A program made the position numbers and the translations under genes. Shown here piece after piece: positions 24,433 through 32,687 of a DNA stretch of 64,000 nt. Origin of the DNA: Pseudarthrobacter enclensis (lineage in GTDB: Bacteria > Actinomycetota > Actinomycetes > Actinomycetales > Micrococcaceae). Under the pieces are notes generated by a model, which saw nothing but the letters and a program-made list of their open reading frames with translations, did no database searches and had not been told where the DNA came from. The stretch is taken from assembly GCF_030811655.1 (NCBI RefSeq), contig NZ_JAUSRE010000008.1:124001-188000 (forward strand), given 5' to 3'. How positions within the stretch are numbered: the stretch's first letter is position 1; each line of letters starts with the position of its first letter.

Positions 24433-25845
24433 CTATCCGCTGTTCCGCGCCAGGGCTTCACCGATGATGCGTGCACCCTCCGGGTAGGCCGCCGGGTTGG
24501 GGCCGGAGTAGTTGAGGCGGATGAAGGCGCCGGCGGCTTCGGCCGGGAACCACTCCGTTCCGGCGGCGATGATCACTCCCGCGTCTTCGCAATCACGCAC
24601 CAGCCGCGGCAGGTCCGTGGTGTCCGGCAGGCGCAGCCACAGGTTCAGCCCGCCTTTGGGCAGGTTGCCGAGGTGTGCCTGCGGCACGTGTTCCCGGACG
24701 CTGGTGACCAGCAGGTCCCGGCGCGACTGGAGCTGCTGGCGGAGGCTGCGCAGGTGGGTCTGCCAGCCGGGCTGCGTCACTACGTCCAGGGCGGCGGCCT
24801 GCAGGAGCCCGCTGACGTACATCGATTCGGCGGCGCGGTGGGCCAGGATGCGTTCGCGTGCCGGTCCGCGCACCACCGCGGCGGCGATGCGGACGGCGGT
24901 GGAGACGCTCTTGGTCAGCGACCGGATGTACACCACGTGGCCCGAGTCGTCCCGGGTTGCCAGGGGTATGGGGTCCGAGGTGATGCCGAAATCGTGGGCC
25001 CAGTCGTCCTCCACCAAAAAAGCACCGTGCCGGCGGGCCGCGTCCAGGATTTCGTCGCCCCTGTCACGCGCCCACTGCGCACCCGTAGGGTTTGAATAGT
25101 TGGGCTGGATGTAGAACGCCCGTGCTCCGGTCTCGGCGAAGGCACGGTCAACGTCGGCAGGGTCCGGCCCGTCCGGCCCTGTGGGCACGGGGACCAGCAG
25201 CACCCCGGTCTGGGCGGCGGCCAGGATGGCGCCCCAGTACGACGGCGATTCGATGAGCATCGGCTGCCCGGCCCCCACCAGTGCGCGGAAAATGGAGCTG
25301 AGCCCGCTTTGGCTGCCAGGCAGGATGATCACGTCGTTCGGCGTCGGCGGCGTCACTCCCAGGGGGGTGGCCAATCCCAGTTCCCGGGCAAACCATTGCT
25401 GCAGTTCCGGCATTCCGGCCGCGGGAGGCCGGGACAGGGCGGCATCCCCGCGGGCGGCGCGGGCGAGGGCCGACCGGACCAGCCGTTCGGGCAACAGCTC
25501 CCGGTCCGGGTAGCCGGAATGGAACCAGATGGCGTCGCCGGGAACGTTGCGCATGGTGCCCGACGACGACGGGAGCGGAGAGGACGGCGAGCGCAGCGCC
25601 GCTGTTTGCCAGCCATAGTCCGACGGGCGGGCCGTGCGGACGGCACTGACGAACGTCCCGACTCCTGGCCTGCTGTCGATCAAACCCTGAGCGGCCAGCG
25701 CCTGCAGTGCTTTCTGGACCGTCACGGGGCTCGCCTGGTGCTCGGCCACCAGGGAGCGGGTCGACGGCAGCTTCGCGCCCGGCGCAGCTCCGGCGATCCA
25801 CTGCCGCAGGGCCGCGGTGATCCGGGAGCTGCTATCGTTATTCAT
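24433..25845 (-). CDS. MocR-type transcriptional regulator (GntR HTH + aminotransferase domain), 470 aa
   Basis: The N-terminal winged helix (residues 1-70: ITAALRQWIAGAAPGAKLPSTRSLVAEHQASPVTVQKALQALAAQGLIDSRPGVGTFV) is GntR-type. The rest is a fold-type I aminotransferase with the PLP pocket: GSQSGLSSIFRAL, YIQPNYSNPTGAQW, VEDDWAHDF and the lysine in RSLTKSVSTAVR. Such proteins use PLP as an effector-sensing cofactor. Its ATG (25845) overlaps the ATG of the divergent EamA exporter gene, which it probably controls. No SD is present; a TACTAT box 8 bases upstream suggests a leaderless mRNA. Confidence 0.93.
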   Translation of the reverse strand: MNNDSSSRITAALRQWIAGAAPGAKLPSTRSLVAEHQASPVTVQKALQALAAQGLIDSRPGVGTFVSAVRTARPSDYGWQTAALRSPSSPLPSSSGTMRNVPGDAIWFHSGYPDRELLPERLVRSALARAARGDAALSRPPAAGMPELQQWFARELGLATPLGVTPPTPNDVIILPGSQSGLSSIFRALVGAGQPMLIESPSYWGAILAAAQTGVLLVPVPTGPDGPDPADVDRAFAETGARAFYIQPNYSNPTGAQWARDRGDEILDAARRHGAFLVEDDWAHDFGITSDPIPLATRDDSGHVVYIRSLTKSVSTAVRIAAAVVRGPARERILAHRAAESMYVSGLLQAAALDVVTQPGWQTHLRSLRQQLQSRRDLLVTSVREHVPQAHLGNLPKGGLNLWLRLPDTTDLPRLVRDCEDAGVIIAAGTEWFPAEAAGAFIRLNYSGPNPAAYPEGARIIGEALARNSG

Positions 25846-25859
25846 GAAAGAACATAGTA
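25833..25859. promoter_or_regulatory. Divergent leaderless promoters with overlapping start codons
   Basis: The palindrome TTCATGAA (25841-25848) contains both start codons: CAT 25843-25845 (minus) and ATG 25844-25846 (plus). A TATCGT hexamer (25833-25838) would serve the plus gene and TACTAT (plus-strand ATAGTA, 25854-25859) the minus gene, each 5-8 bases from its ATG. Neither gene has an SD. Confidence 0.5.
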
Positions 25860-26770
25860 GCGCTACCCTGGCGAACGGCCCAGTGATACTGCCCCGTGCG
25901 GGTACCGGCATCTGGTGGGGCCTCCTGGGCGTGGCAGCTTTCTCCTTCACCGTCCCCTTCACCCGCGTGGCCGTGGCGGGGATGCCTCCGCTGTTCATCG
26001 GCTCGGGCCGGGCCGTGGTGGCCGCCGTCCTGGCCGCCGCGTCGCTCGCTCTCACCCGCCAACGGCTGCCCCAGCCCCGCACCTGGGCGCGGCTGGCGCT
26101 TGCGGCCGGCGGCGTCGTCGCCGGCTTTCCGCTGCTCACGTCCTACGCGTTGACCGCTGTGCCGGCGGGCCACGGAGCCGTGGTCATCGCCCTCCTGCCG
26201 GCAGCCACTGCCACCGTGGCCGTCCTGCGCACCGGTGAACGGCCGCCAGCTCTCTTCTGGGCCGTGACATTCCTGGGCTCGCTGGCGGCAGTCGGGTTTG
26301 CCTTCCTGCAGTCCGGCGGGGCGGGGCACCTGCAATGGGCGGACCTCCTGCTGCTCGGCGCCGTGGCCTGCGCCGCCGTCGGATACGCGGAAGGCGGCCT
26401 GCTGGCCCGTGAACTTGGCTCCTGGCAGACCATCGCCTGGGCCCTGGTCCTTGCCTCGCCGGCCATGCTGGTCCTGGCAGTGCTCTCCCTCCTGGACCAG
26501 CCGCCGTCGGCCTCTCCCGTCCAGTGGGCCGCCTTCGGCTACCTCGCCGTGGTCAGCATGTTCCTTGGCTTTTTTGCCTGGTACCGCGGCCTGGCCCTGG
26601 GCCCCATGGCGCACGTGAGCCAGATCCAGCTCCTGCAGCCGGTAATGAGCATTGCCTGGGCAGCGCTGCTGCTGGGCGAAGCACTCACGTGGACCACCGT
26701 CATCGGTGCCCTTGCCGTCATCGTCTTCGCAGCCGCGGCCGTCCGGGTCCGGCTCACACCCGCCCCCTGA
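25844..26770 (+). CDS. EamA-family (DMT) exporter, 308 aa
   Basis: A ten-helix drug/metabolite transporter with two EamA repeats (about 18-145 and 165-300). Features include GIWWGLLGVAAFSFTVPFTRVAV at the start, LPAATATVAVL closing repeat 1, and FGYLAVVSMFLGFFAWYRGLALGPMAHVSQIQLLQPVMSIAWAALLLGE in repeat 2. Family members export amino acids or related small molecules. It is divergent from a MocR regulator, the usual arrangement for regulated metabolite exporters, and is followed 18 bases later by an FMN-binding PaiB-like gene. Probably leaderless (see the promoter entry). Confidence 0.9.
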   Translation: MKEHSSATLANGPVILPRAGTGIWWGLLGVAAFSFTVPFTRVAVAGMPPLFIGSGRAVVAAVLAAASLALTRQRLPQPRTWARLALAAGGVVAGFPLLTSYALTAVPAGHGAVVIALLPAATATVAVLRTGERPPALFWAVTFLGSLAAVGFAFLQSGGAGHLQWADLLLLGAVACAAVGYAEGGLLARELGSWQTIAWALVLASPAMLVLAVLSLLDQPPSASPVQWAAFGYLAVVSMFLGFFAWYRGLALGPMAHVSQIQLLQPVMSIAWAALLLGEALTWTTVIGALAVIVFAAAAVRVRLTPAP

Positions 26771-26788
26771 AGCACCGAAAGGATTCCC

Positions 26789-27412
26789 ATGTACATCCCC
26801 GCCCACTTCGCCGCCGGTCCCGACGCCATCCAGGACCTCCTGGCCCGCCCAGGCGCGGCCAACCTGGTGACCATGACCGACGCCGGCCTGCTGGCAACGC
26901 TGCTGCCCTTCGCCTTCAGCCGGGACGTGGGGGAGTACGGTGCGCTGCAGGCGCACATGGCACGGAACAACCCGCAGTGGTCCAGCCCGGCAACCGGGGA
27001 GGCGCTCGCCGTCATCCAGGGCCCCGACGACTACATCTCGCCGTCGTGGTACGCGTCCAAGGCCGCGCACGGCCGAGTGGTGCCGACGTGGAACTACAGC
27101 ACCCTGCACGTGTATGGGAAACTCACGATCCATGACGACGCCGGCTGGCTGGCACGGCACGTCCGCCACCTGACCGGGCTGCACGAGGGCGGCCGCGAGC
27201 ATCCGTGGGCCGTGGAGGATGCCCCGGACAAGTTCATCGCGGGCCAGTTGCGCGCCATTGTGGGAGTTGAGCTGGTGATCACCCGCGTCGAGGCCAAGGA
27301 GAAACTGAGCCAGAACCGCTCCGATGCCGACGCAGCAGGGGTGGCCGCCGGCCTCCGGGCCGAAGGGCGGGAAGCCGCCGCGGCAGCCGTCGAACGCGTG
27401 CGGGTGGGGTAA
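26789..27412 (+). CDS. PaiB-like FMN-binding protein, 207 aa
   Basis: Matches the PaiB/FMN-binding negative transcriptional regulator family over its full length: MYIPAHFA start, DAGLLATLLPF, LQAHMARNNPQW, ALAVIQGPDDYISPSWYASK, VPTWNYSTLHVYGKL and the C-terminal AIVGVELVITRVEAKEKLSQNRS. The fold is a split beta-barrel that binds FMN; no DNA-binding domain is seen, so the 'regulator' label comes from Bacillus PaiB. It shares the operon with the EamA exporter, 18 bases downstream, a pairing that fits detoxification or export of a metabolite. It converges on rlmC with only 3 bases between stops. Confidence 0.93.
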   Translation: MYIPAHFAAGPDAIQDLLARPGAANLVTMTDAGLLATLLPFAFSRDVGEYGALQAHMARNNPQWSSPATGEALAVIQGPDDYISPSWYASKAAHGRVVPTWNYSTLHVYGKLTIHDDAGWLARHVRHLTGLHEGGREHPWAVEDAPDKFIAGQLRAIVGVELVITRVEAKEKLSQNRSDADAAGVAAGLRAEGREAAAAAVERVRVG

Positions 27413-27415
27413 GCC

Positions 27416-28543
27416 TCAGGCGGCACGTTCCAGCAGTACCATCACCTCGTAATGCGTGGTCTGCGGGAACATGTCCAGGACCCGGGCCCGCTTCGGGGTG
27501 AAAGAGGGGAGTGCGGCCAGATCGCGGGCCAGCGACTGGGCGTTGCAGCTGGAGTACACCACGTGCTGCACATCGGAGGATTCCAGCCAGCCGCACAGCT
27601 CCCGGCCGATGCCGCGCCGGGGCGGGTTCACGATCACCAAGTCCGGCGATTGGTCCGCCGCGAGGGCAAAGTCGGTGGCGTCGCCGGCGTGGAACTCCAT
27701 CCCCTCCAGTCCTGCTTCGGCGCTGCTGAGCCGGGCCGAGACGATCGCCTCGCTGCTGGTTTCGATGCCGGTGACCGTGCGGGACGGGGCGGCGCTGTGG
27801 AGGGCAAATCCGCCCACGCCGCAGTACAGGTCCCACACGGAGGCCGGCGCCAGCTCGTTGACCCACTCGCGTCCCTGCCGGTACAGGGCCGCGGCCATGT
27901 CGGTGTTGGTCTGGAAGAAGCTCTGCGGGCGGAGGTGCAGGTTGATGTCATTGACCCGCATCTCCAGGGTGGACTGCTCCGTCAGCAGGATCTCGCGCTC
28001 GCCTTCGAGGACCGCCTTGTGCTCGGGGAGCAGGTTGACGGAGACCACTTCGACCTGCGGCAGGTCGGCCAGGAGGTCCGGCAGGTGTTTCCGTATCCGC
28101 GGCAGTGTCTGCTCGGACCGGAGGACCAGGCGGAGCATGATCGCGCCGTCCGGGGATTCCGTGATGATGACGTGCTTGAGTTCACCGGTGCGGCGCGGGA
28201 CGTCGTAGGGGGTCAGGCGCAGGCGGCGGATGTAGTTGGCCAGCACGGGGAAGACGGCCCGCAGGCCGGGGGAGCAGACGCCGCACTTGCGCAGGTCCAC
28301 GCCGTGCCCGTCGGCGTCGAGGATTCCGATCGTGGGGTTGTGCGCCGTCCCGCCGACCACCATCTTGGCCTTGTTGCGGAAGCCGGACTCCTGGCTGGCC
28401 ACGGGCGGCAACCACTCGAGTTCCTGGTGTTCGGCGAGGAGAGCCTGGCAGTGCGCCTGTTTGCCAACCAGCTGTTCGCCGTAGGGCCGGCCCATCTGCG
28501 TGCAGGAGCGGCAGGTGCCGGCATCAAAGTAGGAACAGTGCAT
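27416..28543 (-). CDS. rlmC: 23S rRNA (uracil747-C5)-methyltransferase RlmC, 375 aa
   Basis: Methylates U747 of 23S rRNA using SAM. The [4Fe-4S] ligands expected for RlmC are all present: Cys3, Cys11, Cys14 and Cys87. The SAM site is WDLYCGVGGFALH (about 241-253), VNPPRRGIG is the conserved acceptor motif, and the catalytic cysteine lies in VVYSSCNAQSLARDL near residue 330. Length matches the family (about 375). It lacks the N-terminal TRAM domain of RlmD/TrmA-type relatives, as RlmC does. Monocistronic in appearance; the HAD gene lies upstream on the same strand with a 110-base gap. Confidence 0.93.
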   Translation of the reverse strand: MHCSYFDAGTCRSCTQMGRPYGEQLVGKQAHCQALLAEHQELEWLPPVASQESGFRNKAKMVVGGTAHNPTIGILDADGHGVDLRKCGVCSPGLRAVFPVLANYIRRLRLTPYDVPRRTGELKHVIITESPDGAIMLRLVLRSEQTLPRIRKHLPDLLADLPQVEVVSVNLLPEHKAVLEGEREILLTEQSTLEMRVNDINLHLRPQSFFQTNTDMAAALYRQGREWVNELAPASVWDLYCGVGGFALHSAAPSRTVTGIETSSEAIVSARLSSAEAGLEGMEFHAGDATDFALAADQSPDLVIVNPPRRGIGRELCGWLESSDVQHVVYSSCNAQSLARDLAALPSFTPKRARVLDMFPQTTHYEVMVLLERAA

Positions 28544-28591
28544 GACTGCATAAGTTTACCCGGTCGCCTTCCCGGCCGGGGTGCAAAGGTA

Positions 28592-28623
28592 CGACGACGG
28601 CACCGTGGGGAGCGCCGTCGTCG
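28592..28623. terminator. Hairpin between HAD gene and rlmC
   Basis: CGACGACGGC (28592-28601) pairs with GCCGTCGTCG (28614-28623) across a 12-base loop. It lies after the HAD stop on the minus strand and may weakly end that transcript. No T-run follows. Confidence 0.4.
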
Positions 28624-28652
28624 CGCCTTGAAGGAACCTTGCCGGGGGGCCG

Positions 28653-29336
28653 CTAGCCCAGGACGGCCGGAAGGACTGCGGCTGGCGAGGATGCCACGAA
28701 GGCGTCCCCGGCTTCTTCCTCCGCGACACCGTAGCCCCACCCCGCGAAGACGGCGGGAATTCCGTGGGCGGCGGCTCCTTGGACGTCGAAGCTCCGGTCT
28801 CCCACCATGAGCGGACGGGACACGTCCACGGCCGCCGCGGCCAGCCTGTCCAGCAACTCGGCAATCACATCCGCCTTGGTCCATCTCCGGTCCTGGTCCG
28901 ACGCACCGCAGATCCTGACGAAATAATGGTCCAGGCCAAAGCGGCGGGCCATCAGGAGCGCCTGGTCCTCCGCTTTCGATGTGGCCACCGCCATCGGCAC
29001 ACCGGCAAAACGCAGCTGCTCCAGCAATTCCCGAATCCCCGCGTACGGCGCTGATTGCTGCGCCCCCTGCTCCGCGTAGAGCCTGCGGTAATGCTTCAGC
29101 GCCAGCCGGGAACGGACCTCGTCCCTGTCCAGGCGCTCCCTGAAGGATTCAAGCATGGGCGGCCCCACCAGCCGGAGCAGTTCCTCCTGCGGGACGGGTG
29201 CCCCCACGGCTGCAAGGGCCTGCGCGGCGCTGGCTGTCACGCCCGCTGCCGAATCCAGGAGGGTGCCGTCCATGTCGAACAGCACGCAGCTGGCTGCCGC
29301 CCCGCTGCTTTGGACGGGCTGGTGCCGAAGTATCAT
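28653..29336 (-). CDS. HAD-family hydrolase (phosphoglycolate-phosphatase-like), 227 aa
   Basis: Motif I is VLFDMDGTLLDS (about 17-28) with the nucleophile Asp, motif II is VATSK, and motifs III/IV are the RRWTKADVIAEL lysine and MVGDRSFDVQGAAAHGIPAVFAGWGYG. A helical cap of the C1 type lies between motifs I and II. Members dephosphorylate small phosphorylated metabolites; the exact substrate is unknown. I used the ATG at 29336, which gives the standard start; an in-frame ATG at 29393 would add 19 residues without a better SD. It is divergent from the Lrp gene 73 bases away. Confidence 0.87.
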   Translation of the reverse strand: MILRHQPVQSSGAAASCVLFDMDGTLLDSAAGVTASAAQALAAVGAPVPQEELLRLVGPPMLESFRERLDRDEVRSRLALKHYRRLYAEQGAQQSAPYAGIRELLEQLRFAGVPMAVATSKAEDQALLMARRFGLDHYFVRICGASDQDRRWTKADVIAELLDRLAAAAVDVSRPLMVGDRSFDVQGAAAHGIPAVFAGWGYGVAEEEAGDAFVASSPAAVLPAVLG

Positions 29337-29409
29337 CTCTTTGTGCTTTCGTTCTGGAGCCGGGCCGACTCTTGTCTGCTGTTGGGAAGTCATGCGGTGA
29401 AGGGTGGAC

Positions 29410-29871
29410 ATGGATCGGGCGAGTCTTGACCGGATCGACCAGGGCATCCTGGCCGAACTGACGCGCAACGCGCGGATCAGCCACGCGGAGCTTGCAGCGA
29501 AGGTGCTGCTGTCCCGGAATGCCGTGCGGCAGCGGATCGACCGGATGGAACGGCAGGGGTACATCCAGGGCTATACGGTGGTGGCGGGCGCGCCCGGGCA
29601 GGGTCTCGTCTCGGCATTCCTGATGGTTTACCGGAAGGACAGGGTGCGCGGAGCGGACGTTATTGCCGTACTGCAGGCAATCCCTGAAGTGGTCCTGTGT
29701 GACGTGGTCAGCGGTGACTTCGACCTGCTGGTCCGGGTGGAAGCCCGCTCCCTGGAACGCATCCAGGAAATCTGGGAACAAATAGCAGCCACCCCCGGCG
29801 TCGCGGACACCGTTACGGCGATGACGCTGTCCAACTACGTGCGCCGGGCTGCACCGCTGATGCCGACGTAG
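29410..29871 (+). CDS. Lrp/AsnC-family transcriptional regulator, 153 aa
   Basis: The N-terminal helix-turn-helix (LDRIDQGILAELTRNARISHAELAAKVLLSRNAVRQRIDRMERQGYIQGYTVV) and a C-terminal RAM ligand-binding domain (DVIAVLQAIPEVVLCDVVSGDFDLLVRVEARSLERIQEIWEQI) cover the full family length. GAAGG lies 7 bases before the ATG at 29410. Lrp-type proteins sense amino acids and often control amino-acid uptake and catabolism. It sits next to the homoserine dehydrogenase/aldehyde dehydrogenase operon and the amino-acid permease, so it is a candidate regulator of that island; this is inferred from position. Confidence 0.92.
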   Translation: MDRASLDRIDQGILAELTRNARISHAELAAKVLLSRNAVRQRIDRMERQGYIQGYTVVAGAPGQGLVSAFLMVYRKDRVRGADVIAVLQAIPEVVLCDVVSGDFDLLVRVEARSLERIQEIWEQIAATPGVADTVTAMTLSNYVRRAAPLMPT

Positions 29872-29912
29872 GACCGCGCCTTCACGCTCCGCATCCTCCC
29901 GGTCGCTGGGGA

Positions 29913-31355
29913 TCAGGGGGAAAGAGGCTGGCCCCTTCCCTCCTGGTGTTTGATGCAGACAACTTTGGGCTGGGTCATCTCCTCGTAGGCGAACCTGACT
30001 CCTTCGCGGCCCATGCTGCCGTATTTGGATCCGCCAAACGGCATTCCGTCAAACCGGTAATCCGAGGAATCGTTGATCATGATCCCGCCGGCGTCGATGC
30101 TGCCGGCCGCCTTCAGCGCCGTATTAATGGAACTGGTGAAGATTCCGGCGTGCAGGCTGAAGTCGACGGCGTTCGCCAATGCCACAGCCTCGTCGAAGGT
30201 TGCGAACGGCTGGAGCATTACCACCGGCCCGAACACTTCCTCCGTCCACAGGCTGCTGCCCTCGGGCACGTTTTCCAGGACCGTGGGGTGAAGCACGTTG
30301 TCTTCCCGGATGTTGCCGGCGATGACCTCCGCCCCGGAAGCAACGGCCGCATCGATTTTGGCTGCGAGGTGGTCCACGGCGCCCGCAGTGATCATGGGAC
30401 CGACGTCGGTGGTTTCCCCAGCAGGGTCGCCGGCCCGCAACTGTGCCGTCTCCCGCAGGAAACGACGGCGGAACTCGCCATAGACGGAGTCGGCCACGAG
30501 GATGCGCTGCACTCCAACGCAGTTCTGGCCGGCGGCCCAAAACGCTCCGGAGACGCACGCCTCAACGGCGGCACCGAGGTCCGCGTCATCCATGACGATG
30601 ACCGGCGCATTGCCGCCAAGATCCATGGAAAGCTTCTTGAGCCCGGCCGTCCGGGCGATGGCTTCGCCCGTGGAGAACCCGCCCGTGAAGGACACCATGC
30701 GGATCGCGGGGTTCCTGACGATCGCCTCCGCAACCTCCCTGTCCCCATGGACCACCGTAAGGACTCCGCCGGGCAGGCCGGCCTTGGCGAGGACGTCTGC
30801 CAGCATCTGCGCGGACAACGGTGTCAGCGCCGATGGCTTGAGGATGACAGCGTTTCCTCCGGCGATGGCGGGGCCCACCTTGTGGGCCACAAGGTTCAGG
30901 GGATCGTTGTACGGCGTAATGGCCGCGATTATCCCCAAGGGTTCGCGCGTGAACCAGCCGGTGCGGTCTTCAGAGCCCTGATAGGAGTCAAACGGGATTG
31001 TCTCGCCGGCGTTCCTCCGTGCCTCGGCCCCGGACAACCTCAACGTGTTCACCGCCCGAAGGACTTCTTTGCGCGCCTGCCGGATGGTTTTCCCGCTTTC
31101 CGCCGTAATGGTCTTCGCAAAGTCCTCGCGCTGCCCGTCGATCATCGCGGCGGCGTCATCGAGGACTTTTCCCCTGGCATGCCGCGAGAGGGCCCGCGCC
31201 TGCGCCGCTCCGGACCGGGCCCTGGCCACGATCCGGTCCACCGCCCCGGGCGATGACAGGGGAACCGCGCCAACCACCCGGCCATCGTAGGGACTCAGCA
31301 CCTCGCGGAAGGCGGGCAGTACCTGGTCAAGGGGTAGCAGAGTCGATTCACGCAT
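29913..31355 (-). CDS. Aldehyde dehydrogenase (NAD(P)+), 480 aa
   Basis: Full-length ALDH superfamily enzyme. The catalytic cysteine is Cys279 (WAAGQNCVG), Asn150 in ITPYNDPLN fits the oxyanion asparagine, and [10 protein letters not shown] binds the cofactor. The usual general-base glutamate of the ELGG motif is Asp245 (MDLGGNAP), an uncommon change. The start ATG (31355) overlaps the end of the homoserine dehydrogenase gene by 8 bases, so the two are one operon. If the dehydrogenase runs towards aspartate 4-semialdehyde, this enzyme could oxidise that product to aspartate; the substrate is inferred from context. Confidence 0.9.
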   Translation of the reverse strand: MRESTLLPLDQVLPAFREVLSPYDGRVVGAVPLSSPGAVDRIVARARSGAAQARALSRHARGKVLDDAAAMIDGQREDFAKTITAESGKTIRQARKEVLRAVNTLRLSGAEARRNAGETIPFDSYQGSEDRTGWFTREPLGIIAAITPYNDPLNLVAHKVGPAIAGGNAVILKPSALTPLSAQMLADVLAKAGLPGGVLTVVHGDREVAEAIVRNPAIRMVSFTGGFSTGEAIARTAGLKKLSMDLGGNAPVIVMDDADLGAAVEACVSGAFWAAGQNCVGVQRILVADSVYGEFRRRFLRETAQLRAGDPAGETTDVGPMITAGAVDHLAAKIDAAVASGAEVIAGNIREDNVLHPTVLENVPEGSSLWTEEVFGPVVMLQPFATFDEAVALANAVDFSLHAGIFTSSINTALKAAGSIDAGGIMINDSSDYRFDGMPFGGSKYGSMGREGVRFAYEEMTQPKVVCIKHQEGRGQPLSP

Positions 31356-32400
31356 TGGCCGTCTCCCGGCTCCGTGCCTCGTGCATGGCAATAATGTCCG
31401 ACAGCAGGGCATATGCCGTCTCCATCCGCCCTGCCCCGGGGCCGGCAACCGTTACCGCCCCAAGGAGATCGGTACTGAATGACACCGCGTTGTTGGCCCC
31501 GGAAACCCCCGCCAGCCCGTGGTCCAGGGGCAGCGCGGCCGGGGCGACTTGCGCAGTTACCGTGCCGTCCGGATTCCGCCGGGCGGAGCCGACCAGCTTC
31601 CACCGCCGGCCTTCGCTCCCTGCCTGCCTGAGGTCGCCGGGGGTCAGCGCTGAAATGCCTTCACGCTTCACGTCCGCAAGCGTCAAGTTCGCGCCCAGCA
31701 GTTCATTTGCCAGGATCAGGACTTTGAGCTGGACGTCGTAGCCATCGATGTCGGCAGTGGGATCCGCCTCGGCGTAACCCCGTTGCTGGGCTTCCCGGAC
31801 CGCTTCGTCGAAGCTGAGGCCGTCTTCCATCCTGCCCAGAACGTAGTTGCTGGTGCCGTTGAGGATGCCTTCAAACCCGTGCAGGGAAAGGCCTGGAAAC
31901 AGCCGCTTTGCGAAGCGGAGGACTGGGGTCCCGCTCATCACGGCACCTTCGAATTCGAAATGCAGTCCGTTCTGCCGGGCCATGGCCTTGAGTTCTGCGC
32001 CGTGCAGCGCAACGGGACCCTTGTTGGTCGTGCAAACGCTCTTGCCTGAGTCAAGGGCCCAGCGGACATGTGAGGCTGCCGGTTCGCCGTCTGTGGGGTT
32101 GGTGAACGTCGCCTCGCAGATGATGTCCGCCGGGCACGTCCGGATGATGCGTTCGTTGTCCGCCTCTGCGGAACCCCCGTGGTCCCGGAACGTCGCCGCA
32201 CCCGGCACGAGCCGCAGGGCCTTTTCGAGGTCGATGCCTTCGCCGCGCACCAGTGAACCAAGCCGAAGGTCCGTGATGGCAACAACCCGGAGACCGAAGC
32301 CAAGATCACGGCGGAGTTCGCCGCCCCTGGTTGCGATCAGTTCGGCGAGTGTCCTGTTGACGCCACCGAAACCGATCAGCGCAATGTCGTAAGTGGTCAT
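31348..32400 (-). CDS. Homoserine dehydrogenase without ACT domain, 350 aa
   Basis: The N-terminal Rossmann strand [16 protein letters not shown] begins at about residue 6. The catalytic/substrate domain shows [30 protein letters not shown] and [24 protein letters not shown], which are diagnostic for homoserine dehydrogenase. At 350 residues it ends without the regulatory ACT domain of biosynthetic actinobacterial Hom, and no thrC/thrB genes follow. GAAGGA precedes the ATG at 32400. It is co-transcribed with an aldehyde dehydrogenase and divergent from an amino-acid permease, which suggests a catabolic rather than a threonine-biosynthetic role. Confidence 0.9.
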   Translation of the reverse strand: MTTYDIALIGFGGVNRTLAELIATRGGELRRDLGFGLRVVAITDLRLGSLVRGEGIDLEKALRLVPGAATFRDHGGSAEADNERIIRTCPADIICEATFTNPTDGEPAASHVRWALDSGKSVCTTNKGPVALHGAELKAMARQNGLHFEFEGAVMSGTPVLRFAKRLFPGLSLHGFEGILNGTSNYVLGRMEDGLSFDEAVREAQQRGYAEADPTADIDGYDVQLKVLILANELLGANLTLADVKREGISALTPGDLRQAGSEGRRWKLVGSARRNPDGTVTAQVAPAALPLDHGLAGVSGANNAVSFSTDLLGAVTVAGPGAGRMETAYALLSDIIAMHEARSRETANA

Positions 32401-32687
32401 GGTGTTCCTTCGTTTTGGTGATGGGATGCTCCAATCGTGGCCCCGCCGGCTGTCCGTGACCCCATGTCCAAACGCACTGCCCGGCAGGCGAAACGACCAT
32501 TCCACCGGCACATCGACATAAGAGGTAACCGTAGTAAACGTGCAACATTGGCATCCTCGTATGATTTTGATGACTAAAAAGCGGCGTTTGTGTTACTTTC
32601 GTCACTGTCGACGCGCTCTAGCTCTTCCTGGACACGGCAGCCGAACTGCGGCCGTCCTTCCGACCATCCCCCCACTGGAGGCATCTC
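32401..32687. promoter_or_regulatory. Shared control region between the homoserine dehydrogenase operon and the permease
   Basis: 287 bases between divergent starts. An AT-rich core at about 32520-32600 contains TATGAT (32560-32565) for the plus strand and a minus-strand TTGCAC with an AT-rich stretch about 17 bases further on. A TTG start with GGAGG serves the permease. No perfect palindrome was found, so the operator remains unassigned. Confidence 0.4.

Noticed and set aside
25838..27202. 454-residue minus-strand frame
   Set aside because: Antisense to the EamA and PaiB-like genes; rich in Gly, Gln and His, without domains.
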